Assembly (NCBI RefSeq): GCF_004358345.1 | Contig: NZ_CP037952.1 | Coordinates: 4,154,001-4,218,000 of the forward strand | Direction of reading: 5' to 3' | Length of the DNA: 64,000 bases | DNA from: Parashewanella spongiae | GTDB taxonomy: Bacteria; Pseudomonadota; Gammaproteobacteria; Enterobacterales; Shewanellaceae | Shown: one piece after another, positions 9,713-19,008 of the stretch | How the letters are laid out: each line of letters starts with the position of its first letter | Position numbering within the stretch: position 1 is the first letter of the stretch | Position numbers and translations under genes: made by a program | Notes under the pieces: model-generated | What the model saw: the letters and a program-made list of their open reading frames with translations, nothing else | What the model was told of the DNA's origin: nothing | Database searches by the model: none

Positions 9713-11380
9713 ATGGCACAATTTGTATATAGCATGCTCCGAGTGGGCAAGATCGTCCCACCTAAAAAGCAAATTTTAAAAGACATCTCATTAAGTTTTT
9801 ATCCCGGCGCAAAAATTGGTGTGCTCGGTTTAAATGGCTCAGGTAAATCCACTCTACTTCGCATCATGGCGGGTTTAGATACCGAAATTGAAGGTGAAGC
9901 TCGTCCGATGCAAGATCTCAAAATCGGATATTTACCTCAAGAACCTAAGCTCGATGAAAACCAAACGGTTCGTGAAGCAGTTGAAGAAGCAGTGGCCGAT
10001 GCAAAGCTCGCTTTAGTGCGTTTAGATGAGGTTTATGCGGCTTATGCTGAGCCTGATGCCGACTTTGACGCCCTAGCTAAAGAGCAAGGTCAACTTGAAG
10101 CAATCATTCAATCTCAAGATGCTCACAATCTTGATAATATTTTAGAGCGCGCGGCCAACGCATTACGCCTACCTGATTGGGATGAAAAAATTGCCGTCCT
10201 TTCAGGAGGTGAGCGTCGTCGAGTCGCAATTTGCCGTTTATTACTCGAAAAGCCTGAAATGTTGCTACTTGATGAGCCAACCAACCACTTAGATGCTGAA
10301 TCAGTGGCTTGGTTAGAGCATTTTTTACAAGAATATACAGGTACCGTTGTTGCTATTACCCATGACCGTTATTTCTTAGATAATGCCGCAGGTTGGATTC
10401 TTGAGTTGGATCGTGGTGAAGGTATTCCTTGGGAAGGCAACTATTCCTCTTGGCTTGAGCAGAAAGATGCTCGTTTGCAACAGGAATCAGCAACAGAGAG
10501 CGCACGACAAAAAACTATCGCTAAAGAATTAGAGTGGGTACGCCAAGGTTCAAAAGGTCGCCAGTCTAAAGGTAAAGCTCGTATGGCCCGCTTTGAAGAA
10601 CTTAATACTAGCGATCACCAAAAGCGTAATGAAACCAACGAACTATTTATTCCCCCCGGCCCGCGTTTGGGTGACAAAGTTATTGAAGTGAATAACCTCA
10701 CAAAATCATATGGCGACCGTGTACTGATTGATAATTTATCATTCAGCGTACCTAAAGGTGCGATTGTCGGTATCATAGGTGCCAACGGTGCAGGTAAATC
10801 AACATTATTTAAAATGCTTTCTGGCGCCGAGCAACCTGACTCTGGTTCAATAGAGCTTGGCGATACAGTTCAATTAGCCTCCGTCGAACAGTTTCGTGAT
10901 TCAATGAACGATAAAAATACCATTTGGGAAGAGATTTCTGGTGGCCAAGATATTATCCGAATCAACAATACTGAAATTCCAAGCCGTGCTTATGTTGGTC
11001 GCTTTAACTTTCGCGGTGGCGATCAACAAAAGATTATTGGTAGCTTGTCTGGCGGTGAACGAAATCGTGTTCACTTAGCAAAATTACTACAAGCTGGTGG
11101 TAATGTGCTGTTACTCGATGAACCAACCAATGATTTAGATGTTGAGACATTACGTGCTCTAGAAGAAGCCATTGTTGAGTTCCCTGGTTGTGCCATGGTC
11201 ATTTCCCATGACCGCTGGTTCCTCGATAGAATTTGTACTCACATCCTAGATTACCGAGACGAAGGACAAGTGAACTTCTATGAAGGAAACTACACCGAGT
11301 ACTCAACATGGTTAAAAGAACAGTTAGGTACAGATGTTATCGAACCTCATCGTTTGAAATATAAGCGAATGAGTAAGTAA
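9713..11380 (+). CDS. ettA: Energy-dependent translational throttle protein EttA (ABC-F ATPase)
   Basis: EttA binds the ribosomal E site and gates entry into elongation according to the ATP/ADP ratio. The 555-residue length matches E. coli. Two ABC domains are present: Walker A GLNGSGKST with LSGGERRR and LLLDEPTNHLDAE in the first, and GANGAGKST with LSGGERNR and LLLDEPTNDLD in the second. They are joined by the ABC-F linker rich in arginine and lysine. There are no membrane segments. A family A element begins at the stop codon, so the original terminator now lies about 420 bp downstream. Confidence 0.97.
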   Translation: MAQFVYSMLRVGKIVPPKKQILKDISLSFYPGAKIGVLGLNGSGKSTLLRIMAGLDTEIEGEARPMQDLKIGYLPQEPKLDENQTVREAVEEAVADAKLALVRLDEVYAAYAEPDADFDALAKEQGQLEAIIQSQDAHNLDNILERAANALRLPDWDEKIAVLSGGERRRVAICRLLLEKPEMLLLDEPTNHLDAESVAWLEHFLQEYTGTVVAITHDRYFLDNAAGWILELDRGEGIPWEGNYSSWLEQKDARLQQESATESARQKTIAKELEWVRQGSKGRQSKGKARMARFEELNTSDHQKRNETNELFIPPGPRLGDKVIEVNNLTKSYGDRVLIDNLSFSVPKGAIVGIIGANGAGKSTLFKMLSGAEQPDSGSIELGDTVQLASVEQFRDSMNDKNTIWEEISGGQDIIRINNTEIPSRAYVGRFNFRGGDQQKIIGSLSGGERNRVHLAKLLQAGGNVLLLDEPTNDLDVETLRALEEAIVEFPGCAMVISHDRWFLDRICTHILDYRDEGQVNFYEGNYTEYSTWLKEQLGTDVIEPHRLKYKRMSK

Positions 11381-11743
11381 TACCATTAATTACAGTCATT
11401 AATCTCTCACTCAGCAAGAGTTAAAGGGTTTCAGTGCAAAGCACAAGCTCGAAGTACTATATATCCTACGGCCGCCATACAAAACGGCGTTCAATGCACT
11501 TAGTGTTTTTGTCGGGATAATTCAAGTGCTTTTAACGCAGTAATGGAACCCTTTAGCCTTGCCCTTCGGGAATTGTATGTGCTTACTTTGGTTTATAAAG
11601 AATACTTCTCAAAATTGTCTTGAAGTAGCAATGTAATAACGACAGTTTTGTATGTCGGTAACAACTGTGCCTTCATCAATTACGATTGCACTTTGAGCAG
11701 ATACATAGCTCTGAGTTGAGCATTTAATTACTGCAATTGGTAT
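11380..11743. repeat. Family A mini-element (copy A2)
   Basis: This is a complete copy of about 364 bp with near-perfect terminal repeats related to ATACCAATTACAGTAATTAA at both ends. It carries the internal blocks with GCGGCCGTAGG-type and TTGCCCTTCGGGA sequences found in the other A copies. It starts at the last base of the ettA stop codon and separates ettA from a rho-independent terminator at 11797. Confidence 0.85.
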
Positions 11744-11796
11744 AACCTGAACTCTGGTTAAGTCGCTTTCATGCGTTCCTATATGTAGATCACATC

Positions 11797-11825
11797 AAGC
11801 AGAGACATTCAGTCTCTGCTTTTTT
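11797..11825 (+). terminator. Rho-independent terminator (probably the original ettA terminator)
   Basis: The stem AGCAGAGAC / GTCTCTGCT has a short ATTCA loop and is followed by six T residues. It lies beyond the family A insertion and just before the next gene, so it most likely ended the ettA transcript before the insertion. Confidence 0.8.
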
Positions 11826-11840
11826 ATTAGGATAAAATTT

Positions 11841-12428
11841 ATGAGAATATTTGTTGTCAGCGATATTTGGGGCGCAACAGAGCCATTTAAAAAACTATGT
11901 CAAGATATTGGTGATAATGTTATCTCTATCGATCCATATGACGGAGTCAACTTATCATTTTCAGATGAACAACAAGCATATCAACACTTCATCAAAAATG
12001 TTGGATTGGAACAATATACCCAATTAGTTTTCCACCAAGTAAGCCAGCATAAACAATCAGCAGGCATATTAATCGGTTTTAGCATAGGAGCCAGTGCAAT
12101 TTGGAATATAAGTTCCATGTTGAGCGAATACCAAATCATGAAAGCCTATTGTTTTTATGGTGGACAAATTCGCCACAAAACAGACATGCTCCCCAGCATA
12201 GAAATTGAGTTAATTGCGCCTCAATCAGAAGCTCATTTTGACCAAAATGAAATGCTAAACGCTATTCAAAAAATAAAAAAAGTAAACATTCAACGTACAC
12301 CCTACTATCACGGGTTCATGAATTCCCTTTCAAGAAATTTTGATAAGCAAGGGTATGAAAAATATTTAGATTTGTTAGTGAGACTTTCACATTACAAAAT
12401 GAAAATTGCCGCTTACTTTTTATGGTAA
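11841..12428 (+). CDS. Dienelactone hydrolase-like alpha/beta-hydrolase
   Basis: The 195-residue soluble protein has the nucleophile elbow GFSIG with serine 81. Histidine 157 in YYHGFMN is in the usual place for the catalytic histidine, and an acidic residue near PQSEAHFD could complete the triad. The fold and spacing suit the dienelactone hydrolase family, although that family usually uses cysteine. The substrate is unknown. The start codon follows AGGAT and lies 15 bp after a terminator, so the promoter must overlap that terminator or be upstream of it. It is A+T-rich relative to ettA. Confidence 0.65.
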   Translation: MRIFVVSDIWGATEPFKKLCQDIGDNVISIDPYDGVNLSFSDEQQAYQHFIKNVGLEQYTQLVFHQVSQHKQSAGILIGFSIGASAIWNISSMLSEYQIMKAYCFYGGQIRHKTDMLPSIEIELIAPQSEAHFDQNEMLNAIQKIKKVNIQRTPYYHGFMNSLSRNFDKQGYEKYLDLLVRLSHYKMKIAAYFLW

Positions 12429-12688
12429 AAGAACATCGATTTTACATTGCTGCACCTGAGAAGTGATCAGGGCGTGTATTTAGAACTTAATGTCTTTTTT
12501 ACTGATCCTACTCTGAGTAAAATATGAATATAAATATAAAGTTGATGAAAAAAATATAATTTTCTGCTCGTCATTACTTCATCATGGTTTGTCTATAATA
12601 ATGTTATGGGCAGTAGCTATGATGTTAACGTTAAAGTTCGAAATAAAACATCAAGGCTACTGGAGGTGTTATTTCAGAGAAAAGCATA

Positions 12689-13756
12689 TTGTTAGCACTT
12701 GCAATTAACAACACTTGTACTGCGATATCGCCTCGCTATACATATAATAGCGAGTCTTCTATTAACCCTGCCTTTCAACATATTGCTGAAGGAGTGAACA
12801 TTGAGCTAGGGGTAAACGAGCGACGAATTTACGCTTTAACAGAAGGTTTATGCTTTAATATTGGCTGTAAAAATTCACTAGGCAGCTCCTTAAGAAGTGT
12901 TGTTTCCCCTGAAATGCAAAATCAAGTTAATTGGAATGATCGCTATGGACACCCTTCTATTGCCAATGGAAAAAAGGTCTATTGTGCAGGCTATATGTAT
13001 CGACGCGAGTCGTATTTCGAAGTCATTCATGCTTCAGGCCGATATCACCAATCTAGAACGAGTCAAACAAAAACTTGGATTGAACATTTTATAACCCAAA
13101 AAATATCCTCTCACTTTGGTCTTTCTGAAGTTAAGTTCTATGATGTTTCAAACATCGAGATTGTTGAAAATAACGGTTGGAAATTAATCAGAAAAATGTA
13201 TACGTGCCGTTGCTATGATTTAAAGCATGTTCAGTTAATGCAAACAGTAGAAAATTTCTTTTTAAAGAGGGAATCACCATCTTTTGATACGATAAAATCT
13301 ATAGGCATAATTTTAGAACGATTTACAGGTAAAGTAGACAACCAACTTCTCTCTCTTATTTGTCAAGATGATGAAGTAAGCCAGAGCTTAGCTGCAGCTT
13401 GTAACTATTTGGATTCTGGAAACTTTGGTTTATTAAATCGCCAAGGGAAATACGGAGTTAATAAAACAGAAGCATTTATTTTAAAGATTCTTGACCAGAA
13501 AAAAGTGAACATTAGAGATATACAGCAATGGGTTTTTGATTCAAGTTGTAATGAAGATTCAAGAATAAAACATGCTGCAAGCATCATTTTTTTACAAGAA
13601 AAGCTTGGAACTAACTTTTCTCAACAGCCTAATTTAGTTGTATTTAAACGCCAGTTGTTGGCGCTAAACGATGGCGAGCTAGAAGCTTCTTTCGACTCTA
13701 TTTCATCTTATGTAATGATTGAACATCCCTCACTTTTGACAAATTCTCTTGAATAG
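12689..13756 (+). CDS. Hypothetical protein with SGHYxP-like motif, possible effector
   Basis: I do not recognise the full protein (355 residues from a TTG start). Residues about 95-140 run K-K-V-Y-C-A-G-Y-x-Y, then E-V-I-H-A-S-G-R-Y-H at 111-120, then a helix and a second segment ending V-K-F-Y-D. This resembles the A-G-x(n)-S-G-H-Y-x-P pattern seen in many bacterial toxins and effectors. The C-terminal half looks helical with no motif I can name. A strong Shine-Dalgarno GGAGGTG at 12662-12668 does not fit the TTG; it would serve an in-frame ATT at 12671, a rare start codon. It has no signal peptide and sits alone between the hydrolase and an NYN gene. Confidence 0.55.
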   Translation: MLALAINNTCTAISPRYTYNSESSINPAFQHIAEGVNIELGVNERRIYALTEGLCFNIGCKNSLGSSLRSVVSPEMQNQVNWNDRYGHPSIANGKKVYCAGYMYRRESYFEVIHASGRYHQSRTSQTKTWIEHFITQKISSHFGLSEVKFYDVSNIEIVENNGWKLIRKMYTCRCYDLKHVQLMQTVENFFLKRESPSFDTIKSIGIILERFTGKVDNQLLSLICQDDEVSQSLAAACNYLDSGNFGLLNRQGKYGVNKTEAFILKILDQKKVNIRDIQQWVFDSSCNEDSRIKHAASIIFLQEKLGTNFSQQPNLVVFKRQLLALNDGELEASFDSISSYVMIEHPSLLTNSLE

Positions 13757-13974
13757 AAATCTATTTTTTAACAATTGTTCGATTTAATAGGTATAACCTT
13801 TAAAGAATTTTTGATTTTTCAATCTTTGTTTAACACCGAACAGAATAAAAGTAAGCTATTAAACATTTTTATTCATTTCACTCAATAGTAATTCGCAGTA
13901 AAATATTTCAATACACTTTTAATGAATTAATCCATATACTTCGAGCAATGAATTGATACATTGAGACTGTTGGT

Positions 13975-14448
13975 TTGAAAAAAATTGCTATTTTTGTTGA
14001 TGTCCAGAATATCTATTACACCTCAAAAGAAGCTTATGGTCGTCAATTTGATTATAAACGATTGTGGCAACAACTCGGCTACGAAGGTGAAATTGTTATT
14101 GCAAATGCTTATGCCATTGCCCGCAACGATAATGGCCAAATTAAATTTCAAGATGCCTTACGGCACATCGGTTTTGAAGTGAAATTAAAACCATTTATAC
14201 AACGTGCTGACGGCTCTGCAAAAGGCGACTGGGATGTAGGCATCACGATTGATATTATGGAATGTGCGTCATCTGTCGATACTATCGTACTGCTTTCTGG
14301 AGATGGGGACTTTAGTTTACTGCTTGATAAAGTACGTCAAAAATACCACGTTGAGACCCAAGTTTTTGGTGTACCAAGTTTAACCGCTAAGGCATTAATC
14401 GATGCTACCACCATCTTTCATGAAATTAACCACAGTCTATTACGGTAA
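13975..14448 (+). CDS. NYN domain protein (LabA/DUF88-type PIN-like nuclease)
   Basis: The 157-residue protein is a single NYN domain, a PIN-like fold often acting on RNA. Acidic positions expected at the metal site are visible: D9 in IFVDVQN, the KGDWDVGITIDI segment, and LLSGDGDFSLLLD. The start is a TTG at 13975. The thioesterase gene follows 14 bp later, so they are probably one transcript. The substrate is not predictable. Confidence 0.85.
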   Translation: MKKIAIFVDVQNIYYTSKEAYGRQFDYKRLWQQLGYEGEIVIANAYAIARNDNGQIKFQDALRHIGFEVKLKPFIQRADGSAKGDWDVGITIDIMECASSVDTIVLLSGDGDFSLLLDKVRQKYHVETQVFGVPSLTAKALIDATTIFHEINHSLLR

Positions 14449-14462
14449 CGGCTTAAATTTAA

Positions 14463-14906
14463 ATGAATACACATAATCAAGTGCTTGCTCAAACACCAAT
14501 AAGCAAAACCTTTCATTTCCCTGTTCAAATCTACTACGAAGATACAGACTTTTCTGGTGTTGTGTACCATCCAAATTTTTTAAAATATTTTGAACGCGCA
14601 CGTGAGCATGTTATTGGCGCCGACAAACTTGACCGTTTGTGGAATCAATATAACTTAGGCTTTGCTGTCTACAAGACTGAAATGACGTGTCAAGAAGGTG
14701 TCGAGTTTGCTGACATTATTGATGTGAGAACTTATTTTTATATCGAAAGTAAATATAGAACCGTTTGGTTCCAAGAAATATGGAGACCAGAAGGGGTAAA
14801 ACCAGCAGTAACCGCAAAAATAGAAATGATAAGCATGAATAAAGAAAGGCAATTAATCGAAATGCCAAACACACTACTCAAACAATTTAACCAACTAATT
14901 CTGTAG
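14463..14906 (+). CDS. YbgC-like acyl-CoA thioesterase (4HBT hotdog fold)
   Basis: This is a 147-residue hotdog thioesterase. The catalytic-loop signature YYEDTDFSGVVYHPNFLKYFERAR, with its aspartate, is typical of the YbgC/YbaW group that hydrolyses acyl-CoA esters. It is not next to tol-pal genes, so it is a YbgC-family member rather than the tol-linked ybgC. Its 3' end overlaps the convergent EAL gene by 20 bp. Confidence 0.88.
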   Translation: MNTHNQVLAQTPISKTFHFPVQIYYEDTDFSGVVYHPNFLKYFERAREHVIGADKLDRLWNQYNLGFAVYKTEMTCQEGVEFADIIDVRTYFYIESKYRTVWFQEIWRPEGVKPAVTAKIEMISMNKERQLIEMPNTLLKQFNQLIL

Positions 14907-16437
14907 CGCTTTCAATCTCCGAGCAGGGGGTATTTAGCACAGCCCAGCATAATTCTAATTCAAGGGGTAACATTGGCATCGCGAAATGCTTCCCTTGTAC
15001 TTTGTCTACCCCTATAAGACATAATAGCTCTCTAACTTTAGCTGTTTCAACGCCTTCCACAGTTACTGTTAAGCCTAGCTTCTTTGGTAAGCTAACGCTG
15101 GCTTCAAGGATATATAACGATTCTTTTTCATTAAAAATATTCTCTAAGAATGAGCGATCTATTTTTACTTCATCGATGGGCAATTGTTTCAAATAGGCTA
15201 ATGAGGAGTGGCCGGTTCCAAAGTCATCAACCGCAATAGAAACGCCTAAATCACGTAATTGATTGAGGGTGCGAATGGCTTTTAACGTATCTTCCATCAA
15301 GCTACTTTCAGTTATCTCAATAATTAAACTATTCGCTGGCAGATTGTGACGTTCAAGTCCTGAAAGAATATCTTCTGCTAATGTGTCGCGACATAAATCA
15401 TGAGAAGATAAATTAACGGCTATTTGCGCACATAACCCCACCGAGCGCCAATTAACTTGCTGTAACATTACCTGTTCAAGTGCCCATCGGCTCACAATAT
15501 CAATCACTCCAGCTCTCTCTGCCAAAGGGATAAACTCTGCTGGTGACAACTGACCAAGCTTTTTATGCTCCCATCGGATCAAAGCTTCAACTTGGGTAAA
15601 ACCTCCCTGTGTTAATGATTCCTTTGGCTGATACACCATATACAGTTCATTGCGTTTTAATGATGTAGGCAAACTACCAATAATAGTTAATTCACGATCT
15701 TGTATACGATCATCACCATATTTGTAGGCTGAAAATAAACTCGGTTGATCCGCAGCTTTAATAATTGCCAGATCAAGTCGCTTAAGCATTACACTTACGT
15801 CGGCATAGTGCTCTTCAATATCCAATTTTCCAATTTTAAGTTTAACGCTGATAGGAGTGCCCTTGATATCATATGGCATCTGTAATTGATTCTGTAACTG
15901 ATGCAGTTGCTCTGTCGAAATTCCTAAGTCGAAATACATAAAAAATTCTGCACCGCTCATTCGCGCCAGCAATTTTGGTCGCTGCGGCAAATTTTTTAAT
16001 CGCTCGGCAAAACGACAAAGGAGCTGATCACCAAGAGTAAAACCAAACAAGTCATTTACATAACGAAAACGGTGGATGTCGACCAAAATAAAGCAACCAT
16101 GCTTTACAGGCATTAACATTGCCATACGCCCTTTTAAACCTAAACGATTCATTAAACCTGTTAGCTTATCGAGACCAGTAGGAGGAGGAAGCACTTTTAA
16201 TAGGTTTTCAATGGAAGAATACAGTTCTTTAAATTTTGGTGGTATATGAGAAATTCGTAATTTATTGCGCTGTTCAATTTGCGAAGAAATTTTGAATGTA
16301 AGAAACTGAAGAAAGTCAGATTCTTCATGTTTTCTATTATACCTCTTGTAAACCGTGCGAATTACTACACACAAAAATAAGGTTACAGCTACATCAATCC
16401 CAAAACCAAACATGCCAATCATCCTTTTTATAGGCAT
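14887..16437 (-). CDS. Membrane-anchored EAL phosphodiesterase with degenerate GGDEF domain
   Basis: The 516-residue protein has one N-terminal membrane helix (about residues 8-28), a GGDEF-type domain (about 100-245) and an EAL domain (about 255-505). In the GGDEF domain the signature is SGAEF, so diguanylate cyclase activity is unlikely. The EAL domain keeps the VEALIRW, NLSS, EITES, DDFGTGHSS, VKIDRSF, EGVET and GVDKVQGK motifs needed for cyclic di-GMP cleavage. It lies 37 bp downstream of the HDOD gene on the same strand and probably forms an operon with it, suggesting a shared signalling output such as motility or biofilm control. Confidence 0.9.
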   Translation of the reverse strand: MPIKRMIGMFGFGIDVAVTLFLCVVIRTVYKRYNRKHEESDFLQFLTFKISSQIEQRNKLRISHIPPKFKELYSSIENLLKVLPPPTGLDKLTGLMNRLGLKGRMAMLMPVKHGCFILVDIHRFRYVNDLFGFTLGDQLLCRFAERLKNLPQRPKLLARMSGAEFFMYFDLGISTEQLHQLQNQLQMPYDIKGTPISVKLKIGKLDIEEHYADVSVMLKRLDLAIIKAADQPSLFSAYKYGDDRIQDRELTIIGSLPTSLKRNELYMVYQPKESLTQGGFTQVEALIRWEHKKLGQLSPAEFIPLAERAGVIDIVSRWALEQVMLQQVNWRSVGLCAQIAVNLSSHDLCRDTLAEDILSGLERHNLPANSLIIEITESSLMEDTLKAIRTLNQLRDLGVSIAVDDFGTGHSSLAYLKQLPIDEVKIDRSFLENIFNEKESLYILEASVSLPKKLGLTVTVEGVETAKVRELLCLIGVDKVQGKHFAMPMLPLELELCWAVLNTPCSEIESATELVG

Positions 16438-16474
16438 TCATACTTTGTTTGATGCTTAACCATCAAAAAAGTAT

Positions 16475-17317
16475 TTATTCGTAACTTTGTTTTATTGACC
16501 GATATTGAGCTAAAAATTCACTGCTGGCAAGTTCTTCATTATCTAATGGCAAACCTTTTTGCCTTAAAATTGCCATATGGTTGCTTGTTTTATCATTAAT
16601 TTTTAAATTTTTAGTATATATAGCCGCAGCACGAACAAAGTCAACACAAGTCACATCATCGGATTGGTACTCTAAATCGTGCCAATGCTCAACCACTTCG
16701 ATGATGTCTTCTGAAAACTCCCAGTGTTTTAATAGAGCAACACCAACTGGTGTTTGAAGCTTTTCAATAATAAGTTGAAGGGTATCTATATCTGAAATTT
16801 GATCGGAACGATTTTCTGCTTCCATTAACAACGGCAGAGCACCAATATTATAAACCAACCCCGCCAATGATAATGTATCAAGATTTATACGAAAATGTGG
16901 ATGTTCTTTCTTGTAAATCAATAACAATGCACATGCAGCTGATGTTACATCTACTGAGCGTTCCCATATGTCATCAAGTAGCTCTCCAACGATTTCATTG
17001 CTGGAAATAAACAATTGTTCCGCCGCAGCTGAAATAACTAACGACTGAATTTGAGTTAGCCCAATTCGTGTCACTGCGGTCATGAGACTATTGGCAGCAG
17101 AACCTCTATAAAACATGGCACTGTTTGCCACTTTTATAATACGAGCCGATATCGCTGTATCTTTACAAACGACGGCGACGACTTGCTTAAGAGACGAACT
17201 AGGACGATTCACCACAGACTGTATTTCAATAGCGACATCCGGCAATGTAGGCAGGATTAAAGTATCATCCTCCAGTTTTACTAAGAAGTCCCTTAGCATA
17301 GAGCTTTCAACAGGCAC
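16475..17317 (-). CDS. HDOD domain signalling protein
   Basis: The 280-residue protein has an HDOD fold from about residue 15 to 210. The LPTLPDVAIEIQSVV start and the ISARIIKVANSAMF segment are characteristic. These proteins act as non-enzymatic signalling scaffolds. The start is GTG with AAAGGTAAG upstream; an ATG six codons in is an alternative. It is the first gene of a pair with the EAL protein. Confidence 0.88.
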   Translation of the reverse strand: MPVESSMLRDFLVKLEDDTLILPTLPDVAIEIQSVVNRPSSSLKQVVAVVCKDTAISARIIKVANSAMFYRGSAANSLMTAVTRIGLTQIQSLVISAAAEQLFISSNEIVGELLDDIWERSVDVTSAACALLLIYKKEHPHFRINLDTLSLAGLVYNIGALPLLMEAENRSDQISDIDTLQLIIEKLQTPVGVALLKHWEFSEDIIEVVEHWHDLEYQSDDVTCVDFVRAAAIYTKNLKINDKTSNHMAILRQKGLPLDNEELASSEFLAQYRSIKQSYE

Positions 17318-17505
17318 TGCATCTTACCTTTTACATAATTTTCGATAACTATTAGCTTAGACAAATCTATTAATATTTCCTCTTTATGATTCACATCACA
17401 ACGAGTTGCATTTTTATGAGTTTCATTTGCATCACAGGACATGGAGCGAGTAAAATAGCGCGCCGCAAAATGCGTTCATTCCACTTGTCCATATTGAGAA
17501 TTATT

Positions 17506-18891
17506 ATGTTTAAACCCGAGCTATTATCTCCAGCAGGCACGTTAAAAAATATGCGCTATGCGTTTGCTTATGGTGCAGATGCCGTTTACGCTGGCCAGCC
17601 GAGGTATAGCTTAAGAGTGAGAAATAACGAGTTTAGTATGGAAAACCTCGCTGTAGGTATTCAAGAAGCTCACGATTTAAATAAAAAATTGTACGTTGTT
17701 AGTAATATTTCTCCTCACAATGCCAAGCTAAAAACTTATATCAAAGATATGGAGCCTGTGGTTTCAATGAAACCAGATGCCATCATCATGTCCGATCCTG
17801 GATTAATCATGATGGTTCGTGAGGCGTTTCCAGATCAAGAAGTTCACCTTTCAGTTCAAGCCAATGCGATCAATTGGGCGTCGGTTAAGTTTTGGGAAAC
17901 TCAAGGCATAAAACGTGTTATTTTATCTCGTGAATTATCATTAGATGAAATCGAAGAAATTCGTCAACGCTGCCCTAACATTGAACTTGAGGTCTTTGTT
18001 CACGGTGCTTTATGTATGGCCTATTCAGGACGTTGTTTACTTTCTGGTTATATTAATAAACGCGACCCTAACCAAGGTACTTGCACCAATGCTTGCCGTT
18101 GGAAATACGATGTACATGATGCAGAGCAAACAGAAACTGGCGACGTGATTGCCGTACAACCTCAATCTTCTACTGTACAAATAGAAACGCCAACATTAGG
18201 TGAAGGCCCTGTGACGGATAAAGTGTTCTTACTCCAAGAAGATAATCGCCCTGGTGAGTACATGCCAGCCTTTGAAGATGAGCATGGCACTTACATCATG
18301 AACTCAAAAGACCTTCGCGCGATTCAACACGTCGAACGTTTGGCAAAAATTGGCGTTGATTCACTAAAAATTGAAGGCCGTACAAAATCGTTCTATTACG
18401 TGGCTCGTACTGCACAGCTATATCGTCAAGCCATTGAAGATGCGACTTCAGGCAAAGATTTCAATCCTGGATTGATGCGCCAACTTGAAGGGCTTGCACA
18501 CCGTGGTTATACCGAAGGTTTCTTACGCCGTCACGTGCATGATGAATACCAAAACTATGACTATGGATACTCAATCAGTGATACTCAGCAATTTGTTGGT
18601 GATATTACTGGTAACCGAAACGCGAGTGGCATGGCAGAAATTGAAGTTAAAAACAAATTCTTGGTCGGCGACAGTGTTGAGATAATGACACCTCAAGGCA
18701 ACATTACGCTCACCATTGAAGCATTAGAAAACCGCAAAGGTGAAGCCGTCGACGCTGGTTTAGGTAATGGACATACCGTCTTTCTTGACATACCAAAAGA
18801 AGTTGATTTAACCAACGCCATTTTGTTGAGAAACCTGCCCCAAGGGCAAGACACTCGAAGCCCACACAGCCATGCATCGGCCACAACATAA
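17506..18891 (+). CDS. trhP: tRNA hydroxylation protein TrhP (peptidase U32 family, YegQ)
   Basis: TrhP (YegQ) takes part in prephenate-dependent formation of 5-hydroxyuridine at the tRNA wobble position. The 461-residue product starts MFKPELLSPAGTLKNMRYA, as in the family. It shows the U32 signature ELEVFVHGALCMAYSGRCLLS and cysteines in GTCTNACRW that are expected for an iron-sulfur cluster. The open frame reaches back to 17386, but the ATG at 17506 matches homologue length (E. coli 453). It is divergent from the HDOD-EAL pair. Confidence 0.93.
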   Translation: MFKPELLSPAGTLKNMRYAFAYGADAVYAGQPRYSLRVRNNEFSMENLAVGIQEAHDLNKKLYVVSNISPHNAKLKTYIKDMEPVVSMKPDAIIMSDPGLIMMVREAFPDQEVHLSVQANAINWASVKFWETQGIKRVILSRELSLDEIEEIRQRCPNIELEVFVHGALCMAYSGRCLLSGYINKRDPNQGTCTNACRWKYDVHDAEQTETGDVIAVQPQSSTVQIETPTLGEGPVTDKVFLLQEDNRPGEYMPAFEDEHGTYIMNSKDLRAIQHVERLAKIGVDSLKIEGRTKSFYYVARTAQLYRQAIEDATSGKDFNPGLMRQLEGLAHRGYTEGFLRRHVHDEYQNYDYGYSISDTQQFVGDITGNRNASGMAEIEVKNKFLVGDSVEIMTPQGNITLTIEALENRKGEAVDAGLGNGHTVFLDIPKEVDLTNAILLRNLPQGQDTRSPHSHASATT

Positions 18892-19008
18892 AAGCTCAAT
18901 GACGAAATGCTTAATAACCATTTTAGGGATCTAGCGATTTAAAAAGTACCAATCTTTGTCATACCTGCGACTTTTATAAAAAAAAGCAAAGGCACTAGGG
19001 TCTGTTGA

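Noticed and set aside
9564-9761. Small minus-strand frame over the ettA start
   Set aside because: It overlaps the ettA promoter and start, has no family features and is likely chance.
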